NCBI RefSeq assembly: GCF_000302535.1
Contig: NC_018708.1
Span: 434,001-498,000, forward strand
Origin: Acidovorax sp. KKS102
Lineage (GTDB): Bacteria > Pseudomonadota > Gammaproteobacteria > Burkholderiales > Burkholderiaceae_C
Reading direction: 5' to 3'
Length of the DNA stretch: 64,000 nt
Shown: positions 26,952-34,213 of the stretch, in pieces
Numbering within the stretch: the stretch's first letter is position 1
Layout of the letters: every line of letters starts with the position of its first letter
Program-made: the position numbers and the translations under genes
Notes under the pieces: generated by a model
Told to the model about the DNA's origin: nothing
Seen by the model: the letters and a program-made list of their open reading frames with translations, nothing else
Database searches by the model: none

Positions 26952-27284
26952 TCAGATCCAAACGACTTTGCCCCGTCTCACAAAATAGTGAGCACGACAT
27001 CCATCACGCCGCCAGACAGAAGGCACAAGCGAGGGATGGCCGTCTCCGTCGAGCTGAAGCGACCAGCGGGGGCGGGCCTCACGAATCAGCGGGAGCTCCA
27101 CTGGTCGGCCACAGCCGCAAGGGCAACGCATCATGACCGACCATGCCTCCCCGCCTTCACGCAGCAACACCAAATCTCTTGACGGCAGTTGATCAGGCGG
27201 CAACTCGCCTCGCACCTCAATCATTTTTCGAGGTCCGGCCCACCACTCAGTCAGCCTGAGCCAGGCAATCTTCAGCTTGCTCAC
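26952..27284 (-). CDS. DUF6527 family protein, putative zinc-binding
   Basis: This 110-residue protein has Cys54-x-Cys56-x-Cys58 (RCPCGCGRPVELPLI), the central WSLQLDGDGHPSLVPSVWR and Cys96-x2-His99, a plausible metal site and the pattern I associate with DUF6527. Members are commonly encoded beside ThiF/E1-like enzymes in bacterial ubiquitin-like conjugation operons. Here its ATG overlaps the E1 stop (ATGA), so the two are translated together. Biochemical role unknown. Confidence 0.75.
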   Translation of the reverse strand: MSKLKIAWLRLTEWWAGPRKMIEVRGELPPDQLPSRDLVLLREGGEAWSVMMRCPCGCGRPVELPLIREARPRWSLQLDGDGHPSLVPSVWRRDGCRAHYFVRRGKVVWI

Positions 27285-28438
27285 TCGTGCTCCTGCGGCC
27301 CAAGTACCGGCAGTCCAAGCAAAGGTTCCGCAGCGCCTATACCCAGTAACGGGGTCGACTTCGCAGCAAACGCCGATTCAGCCTCATGCTCTTCGAATGC
27401 CTCTGCGAGCATGAAGCGCGTGCGCGCGAAGCTGCGATTGGACTGCTGCCGGAATGGATATGCCCTGGCGATGAACTCCATGACGCATGCGCTGGAGGCA
27501 CGCATGTTGAGCGTAATCACCGAGGGGCCTTGTTCGGGCATGCCATGGATGTAGCCTGCCTTGACTTGATCGGCATGGGCCGCTGGGTCTGCCTCCGCAA
27601 GTGCCTCGGCCTGCAGAGACGCAGATGTATAGACGCCGCGATCAGCGAGGCGGCTCCCCCCTGGGAACACAAAGTCCACCCTTCCGGTGACTTCTGCAAT
27701 TGCCAGTTCATTCGGAGTCACCCGTGTGGGAATGGCAACACCTACGTCGATCAATGGCAGCAGGAACGCCGCAGCCAGGCGATCTGCAACCATCCGCGCG
27801 CGAAGCTTGTCGACGCAACAAAAGATCACATCTGCTTGAGACGCTGCAAGCACCGCGCGCCTGGTCATTACGTCAGCGTCAATCGGCGTGAAAAAGGGAT
27901 TGGGCCGCAAAAGGTTGATGCGATCGGCAAACACGTGGACCTTGGGTTGCGCGCCTTGTGCATCAACCAGAGTAGTGTTCAGTATTCGGTTGAGGTTCTT
28001 CTCCTCAACGTGATCATGATCGATCCCGATCACCCGCCCGAAGCCCAGCCGACATACCTGTTCTGCCGTAACGGAGCCAGTACCAGACACACCAATAACG
28101 CATGCCGTCAAACGCCCAAGCTCCTGGCTCATTGCGGGGGTGAACGCCATTGGGCGCAACGTAGGGAAAGCAATCCCATCACGCCACCAAAAGTGCAAGT
28201 CATCCCCAGCAACCGACACCAGATCAACTGGCGTCACCTCTCCGTTGGGGCTGTACATGCGAGCCAAGACTCGGCCATCGGGCAGCATCACCGCAGAACC
28301 ATGATCTGCAGTGACTGCCGCCTGAATGCATGGGATCACCTCTGCATCACTCTCATCGTCAACGTGCGAGAAGCCCGGGAACGCAGTTGGATGGAGCTTG
28401 CCAATAAGGTCCGCGATAGGACGGGGCTTTCGCGACAA
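27281..28438 (-). CDS. JAB-E1 (ThiF-type) ubiquitin-activating-like protein, N-terminally truncated
   Basis: The 385-residue frame has an E1-like adenylation domain from about residue 108: nucleotide loop GVSGTGS (116-122), acidic D140, NLNR (Arg151), and CCVDKLRARMVADRL leading to PLIDVGV. Ahead of it lies the tail of a JAB/MPN isopeptidase domain: His16-Pro-x6-Ser24-x2-Asp27 (HPTAFPGFSHVD) fits the end of the JAMM motif HxHPx6Sx2D. The first JAMM His is replaced by Lys, and the upstream Glu and about 70-80 residues are missing. The gene thus looks 5'-truncated, and the JAB part should be inactive. No ubiquitin-like or E2 gene is visible nearby. Confidence 0.78.
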   Translation of the reverse strand: MSRKPRPIADLIGKLHPTAFPGFSHVDDESDAEVIPCIQAAVTADHGSAVMLPDGRVLARMYSPNGEVTPVDLVSVAGDDLHFWWRDGIAFPTLRPMAFTPAMSQELGRLTACVIGVSGTGSVTAEQVCRLGFGRVIGIDHDHVEEKNLNRILNTTLVDAQGAQPKVHVFADRINLLRPNPFFTPIDADVMTRRAVLAASQADVIFCCVDKLRARMVADRLAAAFLLPLIDVGVAIPTRVTPNELAIAEVTGRVDFVFPGGSRLADRGVYTSASLQAEALAEADPAAHADQVKAGYIHGMPEQGPSVITLNMRASSACVMEFIARAYPFRQQSNRSFARTRFMLAEAFEEHEAESAFAAKSTPLLGIGAAEPLLGLPVLGPQEHE

Positions 28439-28579
28439 GCGGCTCTAGATGTCCTTGATAGGTATACGGGGAAGGACAAAGTCCACCACGTTTGGACAGT
28501 GCGGGTCGGAGCGCATGGTGCCAAGCTCTACACCTTGCTCCCTAGTGCGCAAGCCCGATCCAACGACGACGAGTTTTAG
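28391..28579 (+). CDS. 62-residue ORF, possibly the 3' remnant of a lost gene
   Basis: ATG at 28391 encodes a protein-like sequence: MELANKVRDRTGLSRQAALD, then VLDRYTGKD and VHHVWTVRVGAHGAKLY. It is unlike the random composition of the antisense frame before it. It overlaps the 5' end of the truncated JAB-E1 gene by 48 bases head to head, with no Shine-Dalgarno. I do not recognise the family. The likeliest reading is the C-terminal piece of a longer gene joined to the truncated E1 gene by a deletion. Confidence 0.4.
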   Translation: MELANKVRDRTGLSRQAALDVLDRYTGKDKVHHVWTVRVGAHGAKLYTLLPSAQARSNDDEF

Positions 28580-28934
28580 TCACAGGCCCTCGTCAGGGAG
28601 CTGGTGTTTCTAGAACGCCATGTCGCCAGCTCCCCAGCCCACGCCAGGTTTCCAGAACTCAGGCGAGGCTGCGCGCTATCTCTCGTATTAAGGGGCACGC
28701 CGTGCCGGGGATTCCTGGCGCTGCCGCTCCCGATAACCCAGCCGCGAGAGTGTGCTCGGTTCCACCTCCGCACAGTTTTGCTTGCCAGTCGTCTTCGGGC
28801 AACGGGCCAGGCATTGCTGTGTCTGCTACCTCATGCGCCATGGGGATTCGCAGTCCTCGTGCATACCCACTTCATACCACCTCTGTGCCCAGTCCCTTGC
28901 GGCACGTATTTCCAACCACTCGAAAGGAGTCTTT
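28580..28934. other. Gap upstream of the integrase
   Basis: No convincing gene. It contains a hairpin GGGAGCTGG (28596-28604) / CCAGCTCCC (28626-28634), which may terminate the preceding plus-strand fragment, and the integrase ribosome site AAAGGAG near 28924-28930. The long open frame continuing upstream of the integrase start has no family resemblance. Confidence 0.4.
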
Positions 28935-30107
28935 ATGCCAGTCATGACTTTTACCCCTGCCTTCATGGCGTCCGGTCTGGTGTGCCCTCCCGGGAAAACC
29001 AAGATCGAGTACAGCGTCGCGGACGAGCCTGGCTTGTTCGTCGAGTGCCGTGCATCTGTCACTGCTGTTCCCACTTGGTACCTGCGTCAAAAGAATGACA
29101 AGGGCACCAACAGCTACACCAAGCTCGGGACGATCAAAGACGTGACCCTCGCCCAGGCCCGCAAGCAAGCTCGCCAGCTCAAGGCCGCTCATGTGCTGGC
29201 GCCCAAGCGCTCGATCTCAGAGACATCGACCAGGGCCCCTTTGGACTCGATGACGTTCGACGAGTTCATGCGCGAACACTACATGCCTCATGCGATTTCT
29301 CACAAACGTTCCGCCAAGAAGGATGAGCAGCTGTACCGCCTGCACCTTGCGCCCACGTTCAAGGATATGCCTTTGAACGCGATATCTCGCCGCGAAGTCG
29401 AAGTGTTCCATCGGGCATTCCTGCAAAAGCAAAGCCCTGCCTCAGCGGATCACTGCATCAAGCTGATGCGCCGCGCTCTGAACCTTGCCGTGCAATGGGA
29501 GTTCATTGAGAAAAACGTGCTCAAGGGCATTAAGCTTTTCATGGTGGACAACCAAGTCGAAAATTATCTGGACGAAACGCAGTTGGAGCAACTGCTGCAC
29601 GTCTTGCGCACTGATAGCAACCGCACGGTCTGCCTGATCCTAATGTTCCTACTGAGTACGGGCGCCCGCCTGAACGAAGGGCTCACAGCCACCTGGAAGA
29701 ACATCAATATCGAGCGGGGCGTGTGGAAGGTAGATGCCAGTCTGTCCAAATCCAAGAAGCCGCGTTCAATCCCCCTGAACGACTCGGCCTTGTGGGTGTT
29801 GGAACAGCTGAAGTCTCAAGGGCAATCGCAGTACCTGTTTCCCTCGCCGGTCACAGGCAAGCCCTACACAGCCATCACACGGGCGTGGTATCGATTGCGT
29901 AAGAAAGCGGGGATCAACATCCGCATACACGACCTACGGCACACCTTCGCGTCGTTCTTGGTCTCCCGTGGGCGCAGTCTATTCGAGGTGCAACAGATAC
30001 TTGGGCATAGCGATCCCAAGGTGACCATGCGATACGCGCATCTGTCCTCGAAGGCACTGCAAGAGGCCGCAAACGCTGGTTCGATGATTGTCAAGAAAGC
30101 TGCATAG
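28935..30107 (+). CDS. Tyrosine recombinase/integrase of the island
   Basis: This is a 390-residue phage-type integrase. The ATG at 28935 is preceded by AAAGGAG; an open frame extends upstream to 28752 but is not conserved. The N-terminal part resembles the DUF4102-like arm-binding region (TKLGTIKDVTLAQARKQARQL), then a SAM-like core-binding domain (about 110-190). The catalytic domain follows with Arg in STGARLNEGLTATW, Lys region (SLSKSKKPRSIPLN), HDLRHTFASFLVSRG (HxxR) and LGHSDPKVTMRYAHLS (catalytic Tyr). It sits mid-island rather than beside an att site. It should recombine the 45-bp tRNA-Phe site. Confidence 0.93.
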   Translation: MPVMTFTPAFMASGLVCPPGKTKIEYSVADEPGLFVECRASVTAVPTWYLRQKNDKGTNSYTKLGTIKDVTLAQARKQARQLKAAHVLAPKRSISETSTRAPLDSMTFDEFMREHYMPHAISHKRSAKKDEQLYRLHLAPTFKDMPLNAISRREVEVFHRAFLQKQSPASADHCIKLMRRALNLAVQWEFIEKNVLKGIKLFMVDNQVENYLDETQLEQLLHVLRTDSNRTVCLILMFLLSTGARLNEGLTATWKNINIERGVWKVDASLSKSKKPRSIPLNDSALWVLEQLKSQGQSQYLFPSPVTGKPYTAITRAWYRLRKKAGINIRIHDLRHTFASFLVSRGRSLFEVQQILGHSDPKVTMRYAHLSSKALQEAANAGSMIVKKAA

Positions 30108-30120
30108 CAATTGCTGGGTG

Positions 30121-30146
30121 CCCCTGCTTCCTTGTGGAGGCTGGGG
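30121..30146 (+). terminator. Hairpin after the integrase
   Basis: CCCCTGCTTCC (30121-30131) and GGAGGCTGGGG (30136-30146) form an 11-bp stem with one mismatch and a 4-base loop, 14 bases after the integrase stop. No T-run. Confidence 0.4.
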
Positions 30147-30263
30147 TGCCTCATAGACCACTATTGTCGGTGGATTCATTTCGACCAACACCGGTCCGCA
30201 TTTGCTCTGACAAAACTATGATTCTGAGAAATTTCGACTTCGCATTTGCCACTACTCTCCCAC

Positions 30264-30986
30264 ATGACCATCACAGCAAAAGAAATCTACGGACACATCC
30301 ATAATTTTTTTGTTGACGCATCAGGACGCGACTGTGCAGACCCTGGAAAGGTTTCTCCAAGGGAAGAGTCCGAGCAGCCTTGTCTGTTGCGCACGGCCTG
30401 TATGGGTAATCCCGAGCGAACGATGCAGGGGGAGCTTTTCGCGTATCTCAAAAAGATAGATAGGCTTCGGCCCGTGCTTGAGTATCGTCACCACAGGCTC
30501 GACGGTGAGGATGCAGGAAAGGGACGTGGAAACAGTATCGACATTATGGTGTTCGACACATCGTATCGCCCGGTCTTGGCTGTAGAGCTCAAGCACCACA
30601 GTCGTCAGCAGGGAACACTGAATCAACTTATCGCGACGCTGACCAAGGATCGTGAACGCCTTCGCAAACTGCCTGTACCCTCGGTACAGATCGGCCTGTA
30701 CACCGAATTGGAAAGTCTGGGTGTGCATGTCGCTTCGCGCGATAAGTATCAAGACTTCCGATTTATCACGGCATATGCATATAAAGCCGACGAGTCAGGG
30801 ACGTATCGGCCAAATTTGCGGAGAAAGGAACGGGCGATTGACCCGAAGGCACTGGAAGATTGGGCTAAAGAAAATTTCCAAGAACACCAATGCAGTTTTG
30901 GTGGCGAGATGGAAAGTTTTTTGACGCGTGATGGCGCCGTGGTGAGCGGAAGGGTGCACTACGTTGTCGGACTAGGGCGTCCGTAG
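30264..30986 (+). CDS. PD-(D/E)XK nuclease-fold protein
   Basis: This 240-residue protein has a putative nuclease core: Glu57 in the helix MQGELFAYLKK, Asp93 in NSIDIMVFD, and Glu108-x-Lys110 in LAVELKHHSRQQ. The arrangement E...D-x14-E-x-K is the signature of the restriction-endonuclease-like fold. I chose the ATG at 30264 over an in-frame TTG 18 bases upstream. Composition is more A/T-rich than the flanks. It heads a run of three same-strand genes (30264, 31057, 31687) with little spacing, so it may be the effector of a small defence or toxin module. Target unknown. Confidence 0.7.
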   Translation: MTITAKEIYGHIHNFFVDASGRDCADPGKVSPREESEQPCLLRTACMGNPERTMQGELFAYLKKIDRLRPVLEYRHHRLDGEDAGKGRGNSIDIMVFDTSYRPVLAVELKHHSRQQGTLNQLIATLTKDRERLRKLPVPSVQIGLYTELESLGVHVASRDKYQDFRFITAYAYKADESGTYRPNLRRKERAIDPKALEDWAKENFQEHQCSFGGEMESFLTRDGAVVSGRVHYVVGLGRP

Positions 30987-31056
30987 ATAGTTGCTAGGAG
31001 CCTCGTAAGGGTCAGTGAGCGCAGAGTCGATAAATCTTCAAGGAGCGGGGAGGGAG

Positions 31057-31686
31057 ATGGTCAGCAAGAAACTGCTGGAAGAGATTGAGCACCTGGACGC
31101 AGAGAGTATTGCGCGCTACAACCGGAATCGATCTGAAAAGTACAGGTTGCACACAGAGCTTGGTCCGTGTCCTTACGAAGGCGATATCGAGAATGCACCG
31201 ATCGTTCTTCTATTGGCGAATCCCGGGTTTGACGATGACTCTGACATAAACGATCACCGCTTCCATCACGAGGGTTGGGCGCTATCGGGGCTTCACTCAG
31301 AGGCGCCAGACGGCATGCGAATTTGGTGGAGGGCGAGACTCAAACGGTTAACTGACGAATTTGGACTTCATCACGTAGCGAACAACGTTGCTGCGATCCA
31401 ACTATGCGCTTGGGCAAGCAGAAAGTTTGATGGCTCCCTTCGTCTTCCAAGTCGCCAGCTTCAGCTCAAACTTGCGGAGTCAGCTGCACAACGAGGTGCA
31501 TTGGTCTTGATCACCCGGAGTTTCAAACTTTGGTGTGAGAGCCCTGTCATCGCTGCCCACCCTCGCATGCATCGAGCTAACTCATATCTCAACTCACGTT
31601 TGACCGAGGGGAACTACCCAAAGGGCTGGCAGGAAATTCTGTCGGCGATGAAAGCCACGCACACTGATAACAAGGAGAGCAGATAG
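31057..31686 (+). CDS. Unrecognised protein, second gene of the island cassette
   Basis: This 209-residue soluble protein is not assigned. The ATG at 31057 has AAGGAG 11 bases upstream; a GTG at 31015 would add 14 residues. The N-terminus is a charged helix (SKKLLEEIEHLDAESIARYN). The segment NAPIVLLLANPGFDDDSDIN resembles the nucleotide-binding edge of a Rossmann-like or uracil-DNA-glycosylase-like fold (NPG), but no second motif confirms this. A conserved-looking C-terminus is HRANSYLNSRLTEGNYPKGW. It ends exactly one base before the next ATG. Confidence 0.6.
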   Translation: MVSKKLLEEIEHLDAESIARYNRNRSEKYRLHTELGPCPYEGDIENAPIVLLLANPGFDDDSDINDHRFHHEGWALSGLHSEAPDGMRIWWRARLKRLTDEFGLHHVANNVAAIQLCAWASRKFDGSLRLPSRQLQLKLAESAAQRGALVLITRSFKLWCESPVIAAHPRMHRANSYLNSRLTEGNYPKGWQEILSAMKATHTDNKESR

Positions 31687-32382
31687 ATGGTCAAGCAATC
31701 AAAAGTGCAACTGATGCTGACAGTGCTGCCTGTGCTGTCGGCGGGGCTGTATCTGGTTGGGGCGATCAATCGTGAAAGCTATCTGTTGGAGTTCGGAGTA
31801 GACGAGTCACTGTTTGTTCAATCGATTGACCGCGTTCTTCTTCAGGGATTTTCGTCCCTCATGTCCTTCGGCTTGATGCCATTTATATATGGGCTGTTCA
31901 TCGCGCTACTTCTGGTTGGGGCGGTAATCTTGGCAGTGTTTCTTTCGGTCTTCCCTGTCGTGCATAGGATTCATGGGGCTGTGCAAAGACGACTTCTTTC
32001 AGCGACTGACTGGGTAAGAAAAGTGGGACGAGGGGCTCTCCCGCCTGCGCCAACTTTGGTGAAGCTGGCCGACAAGAGTGAGGTGCTTTACGGCTACATC
32101 CTTTTGTTGGTCGGCATCGCCTCATTTCTGGTGGCCGCTGTGATCCTCTCATCCAATCTTGGAAAGAAGCAATCTCAAAGCGACAAGAAACTCTGGGCAG
32201 AGGGGAAACACCGAAGCGCGTTGGTGGTCATCGACGATGAGGCAGCAATCGCCGCATTTCACATCACCTGCGGATCTTCCCACTGCGCGTTTTGGACAGG
32301 CAACGAAGCCAGAGTGGTTCGCCATGACCAAATTAAGCGCTTGAATGTGAAACCTGCGATGGAGAAGCGAGAGGCCAAGTGA
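31687..32382 (+). CDS. Island membrane protein, third gene of the cassette
   Basis: This 231-residue protein has about three hydrophobic segments (residues 9-26, 62-92 and 136-156) and a soluble C-terminal part of about 70 residues (KHRSALVVIDDEAAIAAFH) with two Cys (CGSSHC). No family recognised. The ATG directly follows the upstream TAG, so it is translated with the second gene. A membrane protein beside a nuclease is a common make-up of abortive-infection or toxin-immunity modules; the role here is inference. Confidence 0.6.
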   Translation: MVKQSKVQLMLTVLPVLSAGLYLVGAINRESYLLEFGVDESLFVQSIDRVLLQGFSSLMSFGLMPFIYGLFIALLLVGAVILAVFLSVFPVVHRIHGAVQRRLLSATDWVRKVGRGALPPAPTLVKLADKSEVLYGYILLLVGIASFLVAAVILSSNLGKKQSQSDKKLWAEGKHRSALVVIDDEAAIAAFHITCGSSHCAFWTGNEARVVRHDQIKRLNVKPAMEKREAK

Positions 32383-32639
32383 GGAGGGGCGTGGCGGCGG
32401 CAGGAATGGGGCGTGGAGTGGTCGGTGTAAATGCCCCGACGCATCGGGAAACTCGCCTGAGGTCGGCGGGAATTGGCGTATTGGCTTGATTCACATAGAA
32501 AAATCAGGTTGGCAGCAGGTTAAAATTCAGCGGGGTTCGGCGGCGAGTTCGGAAGAGTTGATCTGACAGGACTGGACGCAGCGAAAAGTCTTTACGCTTC
32601 TTCAACTTAGTGAAGGACGATGACGGACTGAGCTTTGTC
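32383..32639. other. Right end of the island, no gene seen
   Basis: A noncoding stretch between the cassette and attR. An imperfect palindrome AGCGAAAAG / CTTTACGCT near 32579-32598 could be an integrase or excisionase arm site, but this is not established. Confidence 0.35.
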
Positions 32640-32684
32640 TTGAAAATCCTTGTGTCGGTGGTTCGATTCCGCCCCAGGCCACCA
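32640..32684 (+). repeat. attR of the tRNA-Phe island (45-bp direct repeat)
   Basis: An exact copy of the tRNA-Phe 3' end from the anticodon loop to CCA. There is no 5' half here, so it is not a functional tRNA. It marks the right boundary of the insertion. Confidence 0.93.
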
Positions 32685-32688
32685 AACA

Positions 32689-32722
32689 AAAGCCCTTGAT
32701 TTGCAAGAATCAAGGGCTTTTT
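32689..32722 (+). terminator. Ancestral tRNA-Phe terminator, displaced by the island
   Basis: Perfect 13-bp stem AAAGCCCTTGATT (32689-32701) / AATCAAGGGCTTT (32708-32720) with a 6-base loop and T-rich end, 4 bases after the CCA of attR. Before integration it would have directly followed tRNA-Phe. Confidence 0.88.
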
Positions 32723-32858
32723 CAATTGCGTGCTGCCAACGCGGGTCACGCCCGCAAAGCCTGTATTGCACCCTGCAGCCCTGCTGTGCGTGGCCCGGGT
32801 GCACTGCTGCCAGCCACCGCGCGCTGCATTTCTTGTTGTCTCTCTCCCCACTTCTCCC

Positions 32859-34112
32859 ATGCCCCTTCTGCAGGACGTCACGCTTGGTATCGACTTTGGC
32901 ACTTCCAATTCCGCGATGGCGGTACGGCAAGGGGCGGGCCTGTCGCGAATGGTGGCGCTGGAGGGGGATGCGCCTACGCTGCCCACGGCGCTGTTCTTCA
33001 ACGCTGAAGACCAGCGCACGCACTTTGGGCGCGATGCGGTGGCGCAGTACCTGGCGGGTACCGAAGGGCGGCTGATGCGCTCGCTCAAGAGCCTGCTGGG
33101 CAGTGCGCTGCTGCAGGACAAGACGGCGGTACACAACCAAATGGTCAGCTACCAGGACATCATCGGGCTCTTCTTGCGGATGCTGGCGCAGAAGGCCCGT
33201 GACGCGCTGGGGGGCATGCCCGCGCGGGTGGTGATGGGGCGGCCGGTGCATTTTGTGGACGGCGACGCCGCGCGCGATCAGCAGGCCGAGGACGCGTTGC
33301 GCCAGGCCGCGCTGTCGGCAGGGTTCGAGAACGTGAGTTTTCAGTTCGAGCCCATCGCTGCCGCGCTGGACTACGAGCAGCGCATCGACCGCGAGTCGCT
33401 GGTGCTGGTAGTGGACATTGGCGGCGGCACCTCGGACTTCACGGTGGTGCGCCTTGGCCCCGAGCGCATGGCCCGGGCCGACCGCAGCAGCGATGTGCTG
33501 GCCACGACCGGCGTGCACATCGGCGGCACGGACTTTGACCGGCGCCTGAGCCTGGACCTGCTCATGCCGCTACTGGGATTTCGCCACGTCGGCCCGTCGG
33601 GGCGTGAGGTGCCCAGCCGCGTGTTTTTTGACCTCTCGACCTGGCACCTGATCCAGTGGCTGTATTCGCCGCGCGCACTGCGCGACGCACAGAACCTGCG
33701 CACCGACTATGCCGACGCCGCGTTGCACGCCCGGCTGATGCGGGTGCTGAACGAGCGGCTGGGCCACCGCCTGGCCAACACGGTGGAGCAGGCCAAGATC
33801 GCGGCTTCGCTGGCCGATGCCGAGGCGCCCATGCCGCTGGATTGGGTCGAGGCCGGGCTTAGCGCCGCGGTCACGCCGCCCGGATTGGCGCAGTCCCTGG
33901 CGCAGCCGCTGGAGCAGGTGGTGGCATGCGCCCGCGACTGCCTGCAACTGGCGGGCCTGGACGATGGGGGTGTGAATGCGATCTACCTGACCGGGGGCTC
34001 GTCGGCGCTGCGACCCTTGCGGCAGGCGCTGCGCACGGCGTTTCCGGCGATCCCGCAGGTGGAGGGCGATTTGTTCGGCGGGGTGGCTGCGGGCCTGGCG
34101 GTTTCGCGGTAG
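32859..34112 (+). CDS. yegD: YegD-like Hsp70-family protein
   Basis: This 417-residue protein is an Hsp70 nucleotide-binding domain without the usual substrate-binding domain. The phosphate 1 motif is LGIDFGTSNSAMAV, phosphate 2 is VVDIGGGTSDFTVVRL and the adenosine motif is IYLTGGSSALRPL. The ATG at 32859 is the homology-supported start; the frame is open further upstream towards attR. YegD is an actin/Hsp70-like ATPase of unclear cellular role. First core gene after the island, transcribed away from it. Confidence 0.9.
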   Translation: MPLLQDVTLGIDFGTSNSAMAVRQGAGLSRMVALEGDAPTLPTALFFNAEDQRTHFGRDAVAQYLAGTEGRLMRSLKSLLGSALLQDKTAVHNQMVSYQDIIGLFLRMLAQKARDALGGMPARVVMGRPVHFVDGDAARDQQAEDALRQAALSAGFENVSFQFEPIAAALDYEQRIDRESLVLVVDIGGGTSDFTVVRLGPERMARADRSSDVLATTGVHIGGTDFDRRLSLDLLMPLLGFRHVGPSGREVPSRVFFDLSTWHLIQWLYSPRALRDAQNLRTDYADAALHARLMRVLNERLGHRLANTVEQAKIAASLADAEAPMPLDWVEAGLSAAVTPPGLAQSLAQPLEQVVACARDCLQLAGLDDGGVNAIYLTGGSSALRPLRQALRTAFPAIPQVEGDLFGGVAAGLAVSR

Positions 34113-34128
34113 TGACGCATCCCCGTTT

Positions 34129-34183
34129 GCTATCAATTAAATAGCTGATTGGGCATGCTGCACTAGCGCTGTCGCCCGAAAAC
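34129..34183 (+). repeat. Dispersed 55-bp repeat, copy A
   Basis: Left arm GCTATCAATTAAATAGCT (an imperfect inverted repeat), N6, GCAT, N9, GCGCT. Located between the convergent ends of yegD and rsmI. Confidence 0.75.
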
Positions 34184-34213
34184 GCCCAAAACGCTGCTCA
34201 GAAGCCCCTGGCG

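Larger units (their letters stand above)
25592..32684. mobile_element. 7.1-kb integrative island in tRNA-Phe
   Basis: The element is bounded by 45-bp att repeats. It contains a tyrosine integrase (28935-30107), genes on both strands, decayed stretches, and lower G+C and less regular codon use than the flanks. The ancestral tRNA-Phe terminator is found right after attR (32689-32722), which confirms that everything between the repeats is inserted. No replication, conjugation or phage structural genes are visible, so it is a small genomic island or phage-satellite-like element, possibly reduced. Confidence 0.9.

Noticed and set aside
27386..28390. Most of a 397-codon plus-strand frame opposite the JAB-E1 gene
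   Set aside because: Codons before 28391 are antisense to conserved E1 residues and show no protein-like pattern; only the last 62 codons look real and are listed separately.
32640..32684. A second tRNA-Phe
   Set aside because: Only the 3' half is present (from the anticodon loop); the 5' half and promoter are missing, so it is attR.
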